From positions 1-48,052 of the forward strand of contig JASBUK010000049.1 in the NCBI GenBank assembly GCA_030147925.1: 48,052 nt of DNA, read 5' to 3'. The position numbers and the translations under genes are program-made. This DNA is from Trueperaceae bacterium (GTDB lineage Bacteria > Deinococcota > Deinococci > Deinococcales > Trueperaceae). Positions within the stretch are counted from its first letter, which is position 1. Every line of letters begins with the position of its first letter. This document shows, in pieces, positions 1 through 8,148 of the stretch. The notes beneath the pieces are model-generated. The model had not been told where the DNA came from, ran no database searches, and saw only the letters and a program-made list of their open reading frames with translations.

Positions 1-147
1 AGTAGATGCTGTTTGCTCCGTTCTATCCTTGGGTCGGGTAAAGCTGAAAAGTGTAGGACTGCTAAGCGTAGTTGCTCCGTTGCTGGGTCTTCTGTCATCC
101 CTCAAGACTAGCGTCTTTGGTTTTGATGCGTCAGCCCTGTCCCGCCA

Positions 148-161
148 GGGACATTTGTCCC
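148..161. promoter_or_regulatory. Perfect palindrome upstream of protoglobin gene
   Basis: GGGACATTTGTCCC is a perfect dyad (6-base arms, 2-base centre) lying 34 bases before the protoglobin start. A related, half-degenerate copy (GGGACATATGTC) lies at 958-969 on the far side of the gene. It could be an operator. The preceding TGTCCC at 139-144 could pair with the left arm instead, so an RNA hairpin is also possible. Bases 1-195 otherwise show no gene. Confidence 0.35.
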
Positions 162-195
162 AAAGACTAAAGAATTGCGCTAGACTAAGGACGCC

Positions 196-753
196 GTGAA
201 CGCCGAAGAATTGCTGATAAGGCTCAAAAAGCGTACTCGCTTTCAGTCTTGCCACGAAGTCACCTTGCAAGAGTTGAGCAAGACCATGTGCCCTATTGCC
301 CAGGAAGTGGCCCTGGCCTTTTATGATTATTTAGGGCTTGACGAAGAAACGCACCGGCTAATTTGGGCCGTGCCGGGACGGGTGGAAAGGCTTTATACCA
401 CCTTTGCCAACTGGTATCAGGAGCTTTTTTCTGGCTGTTATGACGCGGCTTATGCTAAGCGCCGTTTCCGTATCGGTCTGGTGCATGCCCGCTTTGGCAT
501 AGGACCACGCTACTTAATTCCGGCTATGGGTATAGTTCAGGAGCTATCTTTAGAACATCTTAGCGAAGTGCTCAAACTTCATCAGACGCTTGAAGCCGTC
601 AAGGCCTTTGAAAAGATCATCACCATAGAAATTGCCCTAATCGAAGAAAGCTATTTGGCTGCGCTCGAGCACGGCCTTAGCTTAGGTCACAACAATATCC
701 CCAGCGCCTTAAAACGAGGCGCCACCGCCCTGTTGCAAGATTTCCAGACGTAA
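196..753 (+). CDS. Single-domain protoglobin (globin-coupled-sensor type heme domain)
   Basis: This 185-residue protein has the size of a lone protoglobin domain with no attached signalling domain. The stretch around residues 93-107 (IGLVHARFGIGPRYL) matches the family motif that carries the proximal heme-ligand histidine, here His97. An N-terminal pre-helix segment and an all-helical body also fit. The expected role is binding O2, NO or CO in the cytoplasm; the physiological function is unknown. The start is GTG with an AAGGA ribosome site 5 bases upstream (186-190). It stands alone with a 660-base gap downstream. I am confident of the fold from the motif and length, and not of the ligand. 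Confidence 0.82.
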   Translation: MNAEELLIRLKKRTRFQSCHEVTLQELSKTMCPIAQEVALAFYDYLGLDEETHRLIWAVPGRVERLYTTFANWYQELFSGCYDAAYAKRRFRIGLVHARFGIGPRYLIPAMGIVQELSLEHLSEVLKLHQTLEAVKAFEKIITIEIALIEESYLAALEHGLSLGHNNIPSALKRGATALLQDFQT

Positions 754-1413
754 AAATTAAGAAGACAAGGAAAAGTTGAAGGCCCTAGCTAAACAGATCA
801 CTACCCAATCCCGATCTGCTCATTAACTCATTCACCAATCCCCTACCCCGCTAAATCGTTATTAGTACTCAAAAACCCCACAGACAATACGCTAAAATAG
901 TTTCGAGACAAAAACATGTTCCCCAAGGCTTTGTCGGCGTCTGCTTAAAAAGCAATAGGGACATATGTCATCTGTCAACGCCAATTCCTCATGCGTAGAA
1001 TCAATCCAGATGAAATTCCTCATGTTTTGAGGGTTCACGCCGGCGAACGACCTTCCTTAAGGCCTTTTTAGGGCTGAGTAGTCTCTAAATTTCTTGCTCT
1101 AGCAAGAGAAATCAAGATTAAGGAGGTACAACGATAAGGAATCAATCGGCTAACACAGCCTCGCCAACCGCGTTAGCAATTATTGCGGCTGGCCAAAGAT
1201 TGCTGTGTGTCTGGTCAAAAGGCTGGCTTTAGAATAAGGCGTGATAAACCTTTTGTATCGAGAAAGGATTTAACCCCGTTATGCCCTTGGCCGGATCGGC
1301 TGCAATTAAATGCTTATAGTTCCGATACTAATCTTGATCTCAGCAATTAACTTAAAGCGCTTTTCAATCCTATGACTTGGGATATCCAGGCAAAACTTGA
1401 ATGAGGATGATAG
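754..1413. other. 660-base intergenic region before ppdK
   Basis: I find no convincing coding sequence here. It holds a second copy of the GGGACAT/TGTC dyad (958-969), a short hairpin and an AAGGAGGT sequence at 1120-1127 that is not followed by a usable start codon, and a long two-part stem-loop at 1153-1208. The last part (1210-1410) is A/T-rich. It may be the regulatory leader of ppdK plus gene remnants. Confidence 0.5.
1091..1208 (+). promoter_or_regulatory. Possible structured leader RNA upstream of ppdK
   Basis: Bases 1092-1107 form TCTTGCT-CT-AGCAAGA, a 7-bp hairpin. A perfect AAGGAGGT follows at 1120-1127. Then comes a nested stem: ACACAGC (1153-1159) pairs with GCTGTGT (1202-1208), and inside it GCCAACCGC (1163-1171) pairs with GCGGCTGGC (1185-1193) with one mismatch, closing a 13-base loop. 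ppdK starts about 200 bases later. The pairings are seen directly; transcription as an RNA is a guess. Confidence 0.3.
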
Positions 1414-4170
1414 ATGATGGCAAAGAAGTGGGTTTATTTATTTAACGAAGTTGAGCAGGCCGAAGCTTACGCCGGCGATTGGGAAAGTGTTCGGGCGCTC
1501 TTAGGTGGCAAAGGCGCGAACCTTGCCGATATGACCCGGATCGGCGTACCCGTACCTCCGGGCTTCACCGTCTCGACCGAAGCCTGTAACGCCTATCTGG
1601 CCGCAGGCGAAACCTTCCCTGAAGGGGTCTGGGAACAAGAACTCGAAGCCCTAAGTAGCATTGAGCAAATGACCGGCAAGAAACTTGGCGACGCCGGCAA
1701 TCCGCTACTTGTCTCCTGTCGCTCGGGAGCGAAATTCTCTATGCCCGGCATGATGGACACCATTCTCAACATCGGCCTCAATGATGAAGTGGCCAAGGGG
1801 CTTATCAAGCAAACGGGCGACGCACGCTTTGTTTATGATTCTTACCGCCGCTTGGTACAAATGTTTGGCAGCGTGGTGCTCGGCGTCCCCGATGAAGTCT
1901 TCGAGGCCGTCATTACCGCCCGCCGCAAACGTGCAAACGTTAATAGCGATTCAGAGTTGAGCGCCGAAGACTGGCAAGGTGTCACTCAGAAATTTAAGGA
2001 GCTGGTACGCACCTATACGGGTAACGACTTCCCCGAAGACCCTTTCGATCAGCTCAAGTTAGCCACCGAAGCGGTCTTTAAATCCTGGAACGGCAAGCGC
2101 GCCTTTGACTACCGCAACGCCGCCGGCATCAGACACGATCTTGGTACGGCGGTAAACATCGTGACCATGGTCTTTGGCAACATGGGTGACGACAGCGCCA
2201 CAGGTGTCGCCATGTCCCGTAACGCCTCAACCGGCGAAATAGAACTCGAAGGTGACTTCTTAATCAACGCCCAGGGTGAGGACGTTGTGGCCGGTATTCG
2301 CCAGACCGAACCAATCAGCCATCTCAAGACCACCATGCCTGAACTCTATAAAGAGTTCGAAGACATCGCCAAGCGCCTGGAAAAACACTATCGCAACATG
2401 CAGGACATGGAATTCACCATCGAGCACGGCAAACTTTGGCTGCTACAAACTCGCGACGGCAAACGCACCGCGCAAGCCGAAGTGCGTATTGCCGCCGATA
2501 TGGTGGAAGAAGGCTTAATTAGTAAAGAAGAGGCCGTAAAACGCGTACAACCCGAGCAAGTGGATTTCTTCTTGCACCCGCAGTTAGACGCCAGGGCCCG
2601 CAAGGAAGCTCAGTTGGTCGCCACGGGCCTAAATGTTTCACCAGGGGCAGCCGTCGGCGTGGTGGCTTTTGACGCCGACACCGCCGAACGCTGGGCCAAA
2701 GAAGAGGGTCGCGCCGTGATTATGGTGCGCCCTGAAACAAAACCTGATGACGTACACGGCATGTTGGCCGCCAAAGGCATTCTGACCAGTCGTGGTGGCC
2801 GCACCAGCCACGCGGCATTAGTAGCGCGCCAGTTCGGTACGCCTGCCGTAGTCGGTGTAAGCGAGCTCGATATCGACTTAGATACTCGTGAAATGACCGT
2901 TGGTGAACTCGTCATCAAGGAAGGCGACTACATTTCGCTCGACGGCAACACCGGCGAGGTTTTCCTTGGTAAACTGCCCACCTTTATACCGGACATGAAC
3001 AATCCTTACCTCCTAAAAGTCCTCAGTTGGGCCGACGAAGTCCGCACGCTAGATGTCTGGGCCAATGCAGATTATCCCAGCGACGCGAAACGCGCCCGCG
3101 AATATGGTGCGCAGGGCTTGGGTCTGGTACGCACCGAGCACATGTTCTTCGAAACCGAACGTCTACCTATCGTCCAGCGGATGATCATGGCCAAGAACAG
3201 CACCGAGCGCAACGAAGCCATCGAGCATCTGCTGCCTATGCAGCGCGGCGATTTTGAAGGCTTATTCAGAGCCATGGACAATCTGCCCGTTATCATCCGC
3301 CTGATTGACCCACCACTGCACGAATTCCTGCCTGCTTACGAAGAGCTGGTTCAGGATTTAGCCGACCTTAAAGTGCGCTTGCAACACTACCACACCATGA
3401 GTGAAATAGACGGAGCCTTGGCAGACATCCGCACCAAGCAACACTATCTCGAAGGCGTCGAAAGCCTGCGCGAGGCCAACCCCATGCTCGGTACGCGTGG
3501 TGTTCGTCTGGGCATCCTCATTCCTGAACTCACCAAGATGCAGGTCCGCGCCATTTTTGAGGCAGCCTGCACCTGCGCTAAAGAAGGCATCACCGTTCAC
3601 CCCGAGGTCATGATTCCACTCACCTCACATGTCAATGAGCTCAAGGTACAGCAAAATGCCTTAGAAGCAGTTGCTAAAGAGGTCATGGAAGAGCAAGGTA
3701 TTACGATCAGCTATAAGTTTGGCACCATGATCGAAATCCCTCGCGCCGCCTTAACCGCCGATGAAATCGCCGATGTGGCCCAGTTCTTCTCCTTTGGCAC
3801 CAACGACTTAACCCAAACAACCTTCGGCATTTCCCGTGACGACGCCGAAGCCGGTTTCTTGGTGGAGTACTTAAATCGGGGCATCTTACCCGACAATCCC
3901 TTTGCCACCATTGACGAGAACGGCGTTGGCAAACTCATGGACTTAGGCGTCAAGCTTGGCCGTGAAACCAGGCCGGACTTAGAAGTCGGTATTTGTGGTG
4001 AGCATGGGGGCGATCCCAAGACCGTTGACTTCTGTCACCGTCTGGGACTCAACTATGTAAGTTGCTCGCCCTTTAGAGTGCCCATTGCTCGCTTAGCCGC
4101 CGCCCACGCCGCCTTGCGCGATAAGCAAAACAACGCCGTGGAAGATAAGGAAGTTATCGCGACAGCCTAA
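1414..4170 (+). CDS. ppdK: Pyruvate, phosphate dikinase
   Basis: PPDK reversibly interconverts pyruvate + ATP + phosphate with PEP + AMP + pyrophosphate in the cytosol, linking glycolysis and gluconeogenesis. The 918 residues cover the whole family: an N-terminal nucleotide-binding domain (GGKGANLADM near residue 31), a central phosphohistidine domain with GGRTSHAALVAR (catalytic His466), and a C-terminal PEP/pyruvate barrel with GICGEHGGDP (Cys861). The usual length is about 875-890, so it is slightly long. The start is ATG 1414 with GAGGA seven bases before; ATG 1417 is an in-frame alternative. It is followed after 26 bases by a small hypothetical gene. No GCTCGAGC octamer occurs in this 2.7-kb gene, although the octamer is common nearby. 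Confidence 0.97.
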   Translation: MMAKKWVYLFNEVEQAEAYAGDWESVRALLGGKGANLADMTRIGVPVPPGFTVSTEACNAYLAAGETFPEGVWEQELEALSSIEQMTGKKLGDAGNPLLVSCRSGAKFSMPGMMDTILNIGLNDEVAKGLIKQTGDARFVYDSYRRLVQMFGSVVLGVPDEVFEAVITARRKRANVNSDSELSAEDWQGVTQKFKELVRTYTGNDFPEDPFDQLKLATEAVFKSWNGKRAFDYRNAAGIRHDLGTAVNIVTMVFGNMGDDSATGVAMSRNASTGEIELEGDFLINAQGEDVVAGIRQTEPISHLKTTMPELYKEFEDIAKRLEKHYRNMQDMEFTIEHGKLWLLQTRDGKRTAQAEVRIAADMVEEGLISKEEAVKRVQPEQVDFFLHPQLDARARKEAQLVATGLNVSPGAAVGVVAFDADTAERWAKEEGRAVIMVRPETKPDDVHGMLAAKGILTSRGGRTSHAALVARQFGTPAVVGVSELDIDLDTREMTVGELVIKEGDYISLDGNTGEVFLGKLPTFIPDMNNPYLLKVLSWADEVRTLDVWANADYPSDAKRAREYGAQGLGLVRTEHMFFETERLPIVQRMIMAKNSTERNEAIEHLLPMQRGDFEGLFRAMDNLPVIIRLIDPPLHEFLPAYEELVQDLADLKVRLQHYHTMSEIDGALADIRTKQHYLEGVESLREANPMLGTRGVRLGILIPELTKMQVRAIFEAACTCAKEGITVHPEVMIPLTSHVNELKVQQNALEAVAKEVMEEQGITISYKFGTMIEIPRAALTADEIADVAQFFSFGTNDLTQTTFGISRDDAEAGFLVEYLNRGILPDNPFATIDENGVGKLMDLGVKLGRETRPDLEVGICGEHGGDPKTVDFCHRLGLNYVSCSPFRVPIARLAAAHAALRDKQNNAVEDKEVIATA

Positions 4171-4196
4171 GCAGGCATGCAGCGGGAGGTCTTAAG

Positions 4197-4658
4197 GTGA
4201 ATGTAGCAGAGCGCCGTCACAAACGTAGCCAGCTTTATAAGCTATTAGCCGCCCTACATGCTGGCCCCTTGGGCTACGCTCTGCTCGACAAAATCAAGAG
4301 CCAGGCAGCGGAACTGCTCGAGCTTTCAGACCTCCCCGAAACCCATCCGGAGCCACCTGCGGATTTGTATAACTGGGCTTATGGCTTTTGTCAGGGCAAT
4401 CCGGACTTAGGCTGCGGCTCAAACCCGCCTTCGACCTGTTTGCCGGCAAAACTATCACAGCTTTCCTATAGCGCCAGCAAAGGAGCCGTCCAGAGGCGAC
4501 TAAGAGAAGTCAGCTATATTGAAGATGAGGTCTTACCTTGTCTGGATATGCTGCTCTCACAAATGAAGGTCGAAGCCTACCGCAGCATTCTCGAATTGAC
4601 CCGGCAAATCGTTATGGCCGACGCCCAACAAGTACGTCATGAGCCTGCGATAAGCTGA
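4197..4658 (+). CDS. Hypothetical protein, helical, cysteine-containing
   Basis: I do not recognise this 153-residue protein. It is soluble and mostly helical, with a central Gly/Pro/Cys-rich stretch (residues about 64-82, FCQGNPDLGCGSNPPSTC) that could be a metal or disulfide site. GTG at 4197 is preceded by GGGAGGT (4184-4190), a good ribosome site at the right distance. It begins 26 bases after ppdK in the same direction, so it is probably co-transcribed with it. Whether it regulates PPDK is unknown; it does not resemble the known DUF299 PPDK regulatory protein. Confidence 0.6.
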   Translation: MNVAERRHKRSQLYKLLAALHAGPLGYALLDKIKSQAAELLELSDLPETHPEPPADLYNWAYGFCQGNPDLGCGSNPPSTCLPAKLSQLSYSASKGAVQRRLREVSYIEDEVLPCLDMLLSQMKVEAYRSILELTRQIVMADAQQVRHEPAIS

Positions 4659-4685
4659 ATCCTACCCGACATTAGCTTAGAGTGC

Positions 4686-5372
4686 ATGAGGCTTAAACTA
4701 AGCCTCATGTTTCCTTTGCGCTCGAGCCTTGTGTCCTTAAGTTTCTGGCGGCGCTTTTTGCAACTCAACTCAGGACTGATGATCTTTGGTCTGGCTATCT
4801 CGCTAATGCTCAAGGCCGGTATTGGCTTAGACCCCTGGTCAGTGTTTCACGAAGGCATGAGCAAACAAACAGGACTGAGCTTTGGGCGCATCACCCAATT
4901 GGTGGGCTTGCTGCTGATTGTCCTTAGCTATCTGCTGCTGCGCAGCAAACCGGGTCTGGGCACGGCGCTAAACATGCTGCTGGTTGGCCCCTGGGTTGAC
5001 TTTTATAGGCTGCAACCCTGGATTCCCGAGGCGCAAGGCTGGCTCTGGGGTATCAGCCAGTTTATGGTCGGCGTCATACTGATTGGTTTGGCCAGCGGTC
5101 TTTACATCGCCGCAAATTTTGGCGCGGGGCCCCGCGACGGCTTTGTTCTGGGTTTGGCGCTCAGGCTAAAGCGTAGTATTCGCCTAAGCCGCGCAGGGCT
5201 CGAGCTCTTGGTGCTAACAGCTGGCTTTTCGCTCGGCGGACCACCCGGACTGGGGACGGTGCTGTTTGCGCTTACTGTCGGTGTGTTTATGCAGTTTTTC
5301 CTAAGGCTGTTTCGCTACCAAGCAAGCGCCCTGCAAACCTCTCAGACAAGCGTTCCCGCGACTGAAACATAG
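4686..5372 (+). CDS. YczE/YyaS-type integral membrane protein
   Basis: This 228-residue protein has about five hydrophobic segments and the features of the YczE/YitT-like family: KAGIGLDPWSVFHEGMS near residue 39-55, a related second half with ANFGAGPRDGFVLGLALR, and an internal repeat pattern (GLDPW / GAGPRDG). Family members are inner-membrane proteins of unknown transport role. ATG 4686 has no clear Shine-Dalgarno, but TAGCTT at 4673-4678 stands 7 bases before it, consistent with a leaderless transcript. ATG 4708 is an alternative start. An R/K-rich region precedes the first membrane segment, and the C-terminus is polar. Confidence 0.75.
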   Translation: MRLKLSLMFPLRSSLVSLSFWRRFLQLNSGLMIFGLAISLMLKAGIGLDPWSVFHEGMSKQTGLSFGRITQLVGLLLIVLSYLLLRSKPGLGTALNMLLVGPWVDFYRLQPWIPEAQGWLWGISQFMVGVILIGLASGLYIAANFGAGPRDGFVLGLALRLKRSIRLSRAGLELLVLTAGFSLGGPPGLGTVLFALTVGVFMQFFLRLFRYQASALQTSQTSVPATET

Positions 5373-5385
5373 CATTTTTAACAAT

Positions 5386-5414
5386 TTGTCCCTTTCGATA
5401 AAAGACGATAAAAT
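5386..5414 (+). promoter_or_regulatory. Promoter giving a leaderless mRNA for the EVE gene
   Basis: TTGTCC at 5386-5391 and TAAAAT at 5409-5414 are separated by exactly 17 bases, a good housekeeping promoter. The -10 box ends only 6 bases before the ATG at 5421, so transcription should start at or next to the A of the start codon. No Shine-Dalgarno is present. Confidence 0.7.
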
Positions 5415-5420
5415 CTTGGC

Positions 5421-5903
5421 ATGCCAAAAGCCGCCAACTACTGGCTGATCAAAAGCGAACCGGATGTCTTTAGCTTTGACGACCTCTTAAATAGCCCGGG
5501 GCAATGCACCCTCTGGGACGGCGTGCGCAATTATCAGGCCCGCAATTATATGCGTGATGGTATGAAGTGTGGCGACAAAGTACTTTTTTATCATTCTAAC
5601 TGCCAGCCACCCGCCGTAGTCGGCATTGCCGAAGTAGTCCGCGAAGCTTACCCCGACCCCAGCCAATTTGACCCGGAAAGCAAATATTTCGACGCCAAGG
5701 CCAGCCCGGAAAAGCCACGTTGGCTGGCGGTGGACGTAAAAGCCTTGAGCAAATTAAAGCGTCCTGTCAGCTTAGCTGCCTTAAAACAAGAACCTGAACT
5801 AGCCGGGCTAAAACTGCTGCAACGGGGCAACCGCCTAAGTGTTATGCCACTTGAGCACAAGGATTTTGTAAAGATTGTAGCTATGGCCGAGCAAAGCCCT
5901 TGA
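5421..5903 (+). CDS. EVE domain-containing protein
   Basis: A single EVE domain of 160 residues: YWLIKSEPDVFSFDDLL at the N-terminus, then TLWDGVRNYQARNYMRDGMKCGDKVLFYHS and VVGIAEVV, all hallmarks of the family. EVE domains belong to the PUA-like fold and are thought to read modified bases in DNA or RNA (for example modified cytosine). The specific ligand here is unknown. The gene has its own strong promoter and appears leaderless. It is monocistronic, with hrcA following after about 150 bases under a separate promoter. Confidence 0.9.
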   Translation: MPKAANYWLIKSEPDVFSFDDLLNSPGQCTLWDGVRNYQARNYMRDGMKCGDKVLFYHSNCQPPAVVGIAEVVREAYPDPSQFDPESKYFDAKASPEKPRWLAVDVKALSKLKRPVSLAALKQEPELAGLKLLQRGNRLSVMPLEHKDFVKIVAMAEQSP

Positions 5904-6019
5904 CTGTGGGAAGCGAGGATTGGGGAATAGGTTTTATATAGCTTTTGCGTTAAACATAACCTCAATCAGAATTGACACACCTTATGCCTATCTCCTCACA
6001 CCGCACTTTTGCAGCATAA

Positions 6020-6046
6020 TTGAAAGCTAAGTTGCCATGCTATAAT
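6020..6046 (+). promoter_or_regulatory. Probable hrcA promoter
   Basis: A perfect TATAAT lies at 6041-6046, with TTGAAA at 6020-6025 (15-base spacer) or ATTGAA one base earlier (16). The -10 ends 9 bases before ATG 6056, which again predicts an almost leaderless mRNA. No CIRCE inverted repeat (TTAGCACTC-N9-GAGTGCTAA) is present here. Confidence 0.6.
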
Positions 6047-6055
6047 TTCACTAGC

Positions 6056-7006
6056 ATGAATGAGCGCAGAGCGCATATTTTGGACCTTGTCACCGAAAAT
6101 TATATTAGCTCGGCTCATCCGGTGCCTTCTGCAGTCATCGCGCAACAACTCCAGGTCAGTAGCGCCACCGTGCGCAATGACTTTAGCATGCTGGAGGAGC
6201 GCGGCTATCTTAAACAACCCCACCCCTCGGCAGGGCGTGTACCAACGCGCCTTAGCTATGATCGTTATGCTCGCAAGTTCATCCCGCCCTTTCCTCTGCC
6301 GCCGGGCCAGCAAGAATTCTTAGCAAGTCGTCTTAAAGGCGTACACGGCGATAATCTATTGCAACAAATCGCCAATGTCACCGCCGAGTTATCGGGTTAT
6401 GCCGTGGTGGTCAGTCTGCCGGCAAGCGATGAGCTTTACGCGCACGAAATTCATTTATCAGCCTTATCAGATTCCAGGGTGCTGGCAGTAATCGTGCTGG
6501 AAAACGGCCTTGTCCGCCAACTGATGCTCGAGCTAAACCCTGCACCCAGCAATGCCACCTTAAACGAAGTCGAGCACAGCTTAAGACAACTCACCTTGCC
6601 AATAACCAAAGTGCCTGTCGCCCTAAAAGACATTGCCAAACGTGTCGAGGCAGAACTCGCCCGCACTTTTTTAGCACTGGCTAAAGCCTGGCCCGCTATG
6701 AATCCGGCAAGGCTCTTTTCGCAAGGGTTGAGCAACGTGCTGGCCGAACCCGAATCTGCCGACCCCAATTTTGTGCGGCGGGTTGTAGAGCATGTAGAAC
6801 AGCCTGGTGCTCAAAAACATCCGACCAATAAAGACGAAGACAACTTGATGATTTTCTTAGAGGAAACCCTGGCCTTAGTATCGGCTCGCTTGAACCTCGG
6901 CTCCAGCCAAGCCGAACTTTTGCTCCTTGGGCCTATGCGCATGCGTTATCCACAGACACTGATGATTGCCCACGGCGTCACCGAACTGGTAGCCAGGCGA
7001 ACTTAG
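6056..7006 (+). CDS. hrcA: Heat-inducible transcription repressor HrcA
   Basis: The N-terminal winged helix matches HrcA (RAHILDLVTENYISSAHPVPS, then SSATVRNDFSMLEERGYL and QPHPSAGRVPT), followed by the GAF-like dimerisation body. HrcA normally represses groESL and dnaK operons by binding CIRCE. I chose ATG 6056 (316 residues) rather than the longer TTG-initiated frame at 6020, because the upstream codons overlap the -35/-10 promoter and MNERRAHILDLV is the normal family start. No chaperone gene is adjacent and there is no CIRCE site upstream, so autoregulation is not evident. The C-terminal half is divergent. The 5'-to-3' neighbours have separate promoters. Confidence 0.88.
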   Translation: MNERRAHILDLVTENYISSAHPVPSAVIAQQLQVSSATVRNDFSMLEERGYLKQPHPSAGRVPTRLSYDRYARKFIPPFPLPPGQQEFLASRLKGVHGDNLLQQIANVTAELSGYAVVVSLPASDELYAHEIHLSALSDSRVLAVIVLENGLVRQLMLELNPAPSNATLNEVEHSLRQLTLPITKVPVALKDIAKRVEAELARTFLALAKAWPAMNPARLFSQGLSNVLAEPESADPNFVRRVVEHVEQPGAQKHPTNKDEDNLMIFLEETLALVSARLNLGSSQAELLLLGPMRMRYPQTLMIAHGVTELVARRT

Positions 7007-7076
7007 TCAGGAAAGCTCGAGCCAAGTAAATCAACTTGCGCCAGTTTTTGTTTGCGACAAAGCTTAGAATAAGCCT

Positions 7077-7760
7077 ATGACTGTCAACATTCTCTTTTTT
7101 GCTCTCTACCGCGAACAAACAGGTACAAAACAGCTTAAGCTTGAACTGATCGAGAGTTTAAGTGTCAGGCAAATCGCCGCGCAACTCGAAGCAAATCACC
7201 CGAATCTAAAGCTCAAAGGGGCTCTTTGCGCTATCAACGAACACTACGCCTCGCCCGAGCAGACCGTACAAGACGGTGATACGCTGGCCTTCTTGCCCCC
7301 TGTCGCTGGAGGTTCGGCAGATGATGCAGATCGGTTTTTTGTCAGCCAGGAGCCGCTTGAGCTAGAAACTTATCAGCAAAATGTAGCCGCGCCTCAGTAT
7401 GGCGCTATCGCCAGTTTTCTGGGTACGGTGCGCTCGCCAAACGCCGGGCAAGACATAGTTTATATCGATTATCAGGGCTACGAAGCAATGATTTTTAAGC
7501 AAATGGAAATAATTACCAAGGAACTGCGAGCTAACTATAGTCTTGGCAAAATTGTCATTGCCCACCGCTTGGGCAGGCTTAAACCCGGTGAGGTTTCTAT
7601 TGCTATCTTTATCTCTTCACAACATCGCCACGAAGCCTTAGAAGCCTGTCATGCCGGTATTGACCGCAGCAAAGAACTCCTGCCCGTATGGAAATATGAA
7701 GTTAGCGATAAAAATACGGCCTGGGTCAAGGGAGTAAGCAGCGCTGGAGACACGCTTTGA
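7077..7760 (+). CDS. MoaD-MoaE fusion, molybdopterin synthase
   Basis: The first ~80 residues are a MoaD-like ubiquitin fold ending in PPVAGG (Gly78-Gly79). Residues ~85-227 are MoaE, with HRLGRLKPGEVSIAIFISSQHR and a PVWKYE active-site lysine motif. Together they convert cPMP to molybdopterin. In free MoaD the Gly-Gly is the C-terminus and is thiocarboxylated; here it is internal and followed by SADDADRF, so cleavage after the glycines is expected, as reported for mycobacterial MoaX. ATG 7077 has TAGAAT at 7065-7070 six bases upstream and no Shine-Dalgarno, so the mRNA is probably leaderless. No other moa gene is in the window. Confidence 0.93.
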   Translation: MTVNILFFALYREQTGTKQLKLELIESLSVRQIAAQLEANHPNLKLKGALCAINEHYASPEQTVQDGDTLAFLPPVAGGSADDADRFFVSQEPLELETYQQNVAAPQYGAIASFLGTVRSPNAGQDIVYIDYQGYEAMIFKQMEIITKELRANYSLGKIVIAHRLGRLKPGEVSIAIFISSQHRHEALEACHAGIDRSKELLPVWKYEVSDKNTAWVKGVSSAGDTL

Positions 7761-8148
7761 ACAGCCGGTCTTGCGACTGTCAGCCAATTATGGCAAAAAT
7801 CTGAGAACTTGCGAATTTTTCACACGCTTGCGCCCAATAACAACCTATTCTGGAGATTATAACGACTCTGCTAGGAGCGTTTGGCTTTGCCAGCAACTTT
7901 GTTAACAGCAGAAGCTCGAGCAGCAAAATTAGGAGTAGCCGGTAAAGAATTTTAGCAGGCGTTTTTAATGACAGATGCGCAGTGACAGAGGGTTATGATA
8001 AGAAGGTGAGTATTACAGATAAAGAGGCGGTGTACCACAAATTGTGCATGACAGTTTATGAACCGCGTAACAGACGCTGTTTGACAGTTTCAATACACAC
8101 AATTTGGGACACCTTCGATAAAGAGGGTGTTAAGGCAACGGCTTAACT
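7761..8148. other. 388-base intergenic region containing an 85-bp repeat
   Basis: I see no gene here. It contains one GCTCGAGC octamer (7914-7921) and a copy of the 85-bp inverted-repeat-bounded element (8029-8113). TTAAG-N7-CTTAA at 8130-8146 could form a small hairpin just before the next start codon. Confidence 0.5.
8029..8113. repeat. 85-bp inverted-repeat-bounded element, copy 1
   Basis: It begins GGTGTACCACAAATTGTG and ends CACAATTTGGGACACC, imperfect inverted repeats of about 16-18 bases. The inner part shares CGTAACAGACGCT and TTTCAATACACACAATTT (one base differing in the former) with copy 2 at 47751-47835, and both copies have the same length. Identity extends a few bases outside (GGC before, TTC after). 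Copy 2 directly precedes a transposase gene, so this may be a solo end or a miniature element derived from that insertion sequence. Confidence 0.75.

Noticed and set aside
6020-6055. Longer TTG-initiated start for hrcA
   Set aside because: The extra codons cover the TATAAT promoter, and the family normally begins at the ATG 6056 sequence.
5904-6055. CIRCE operator before hrcA
   Set aside because: No TTAGCACTC or GAGTGCTAA sequence is present in the intergenic region.
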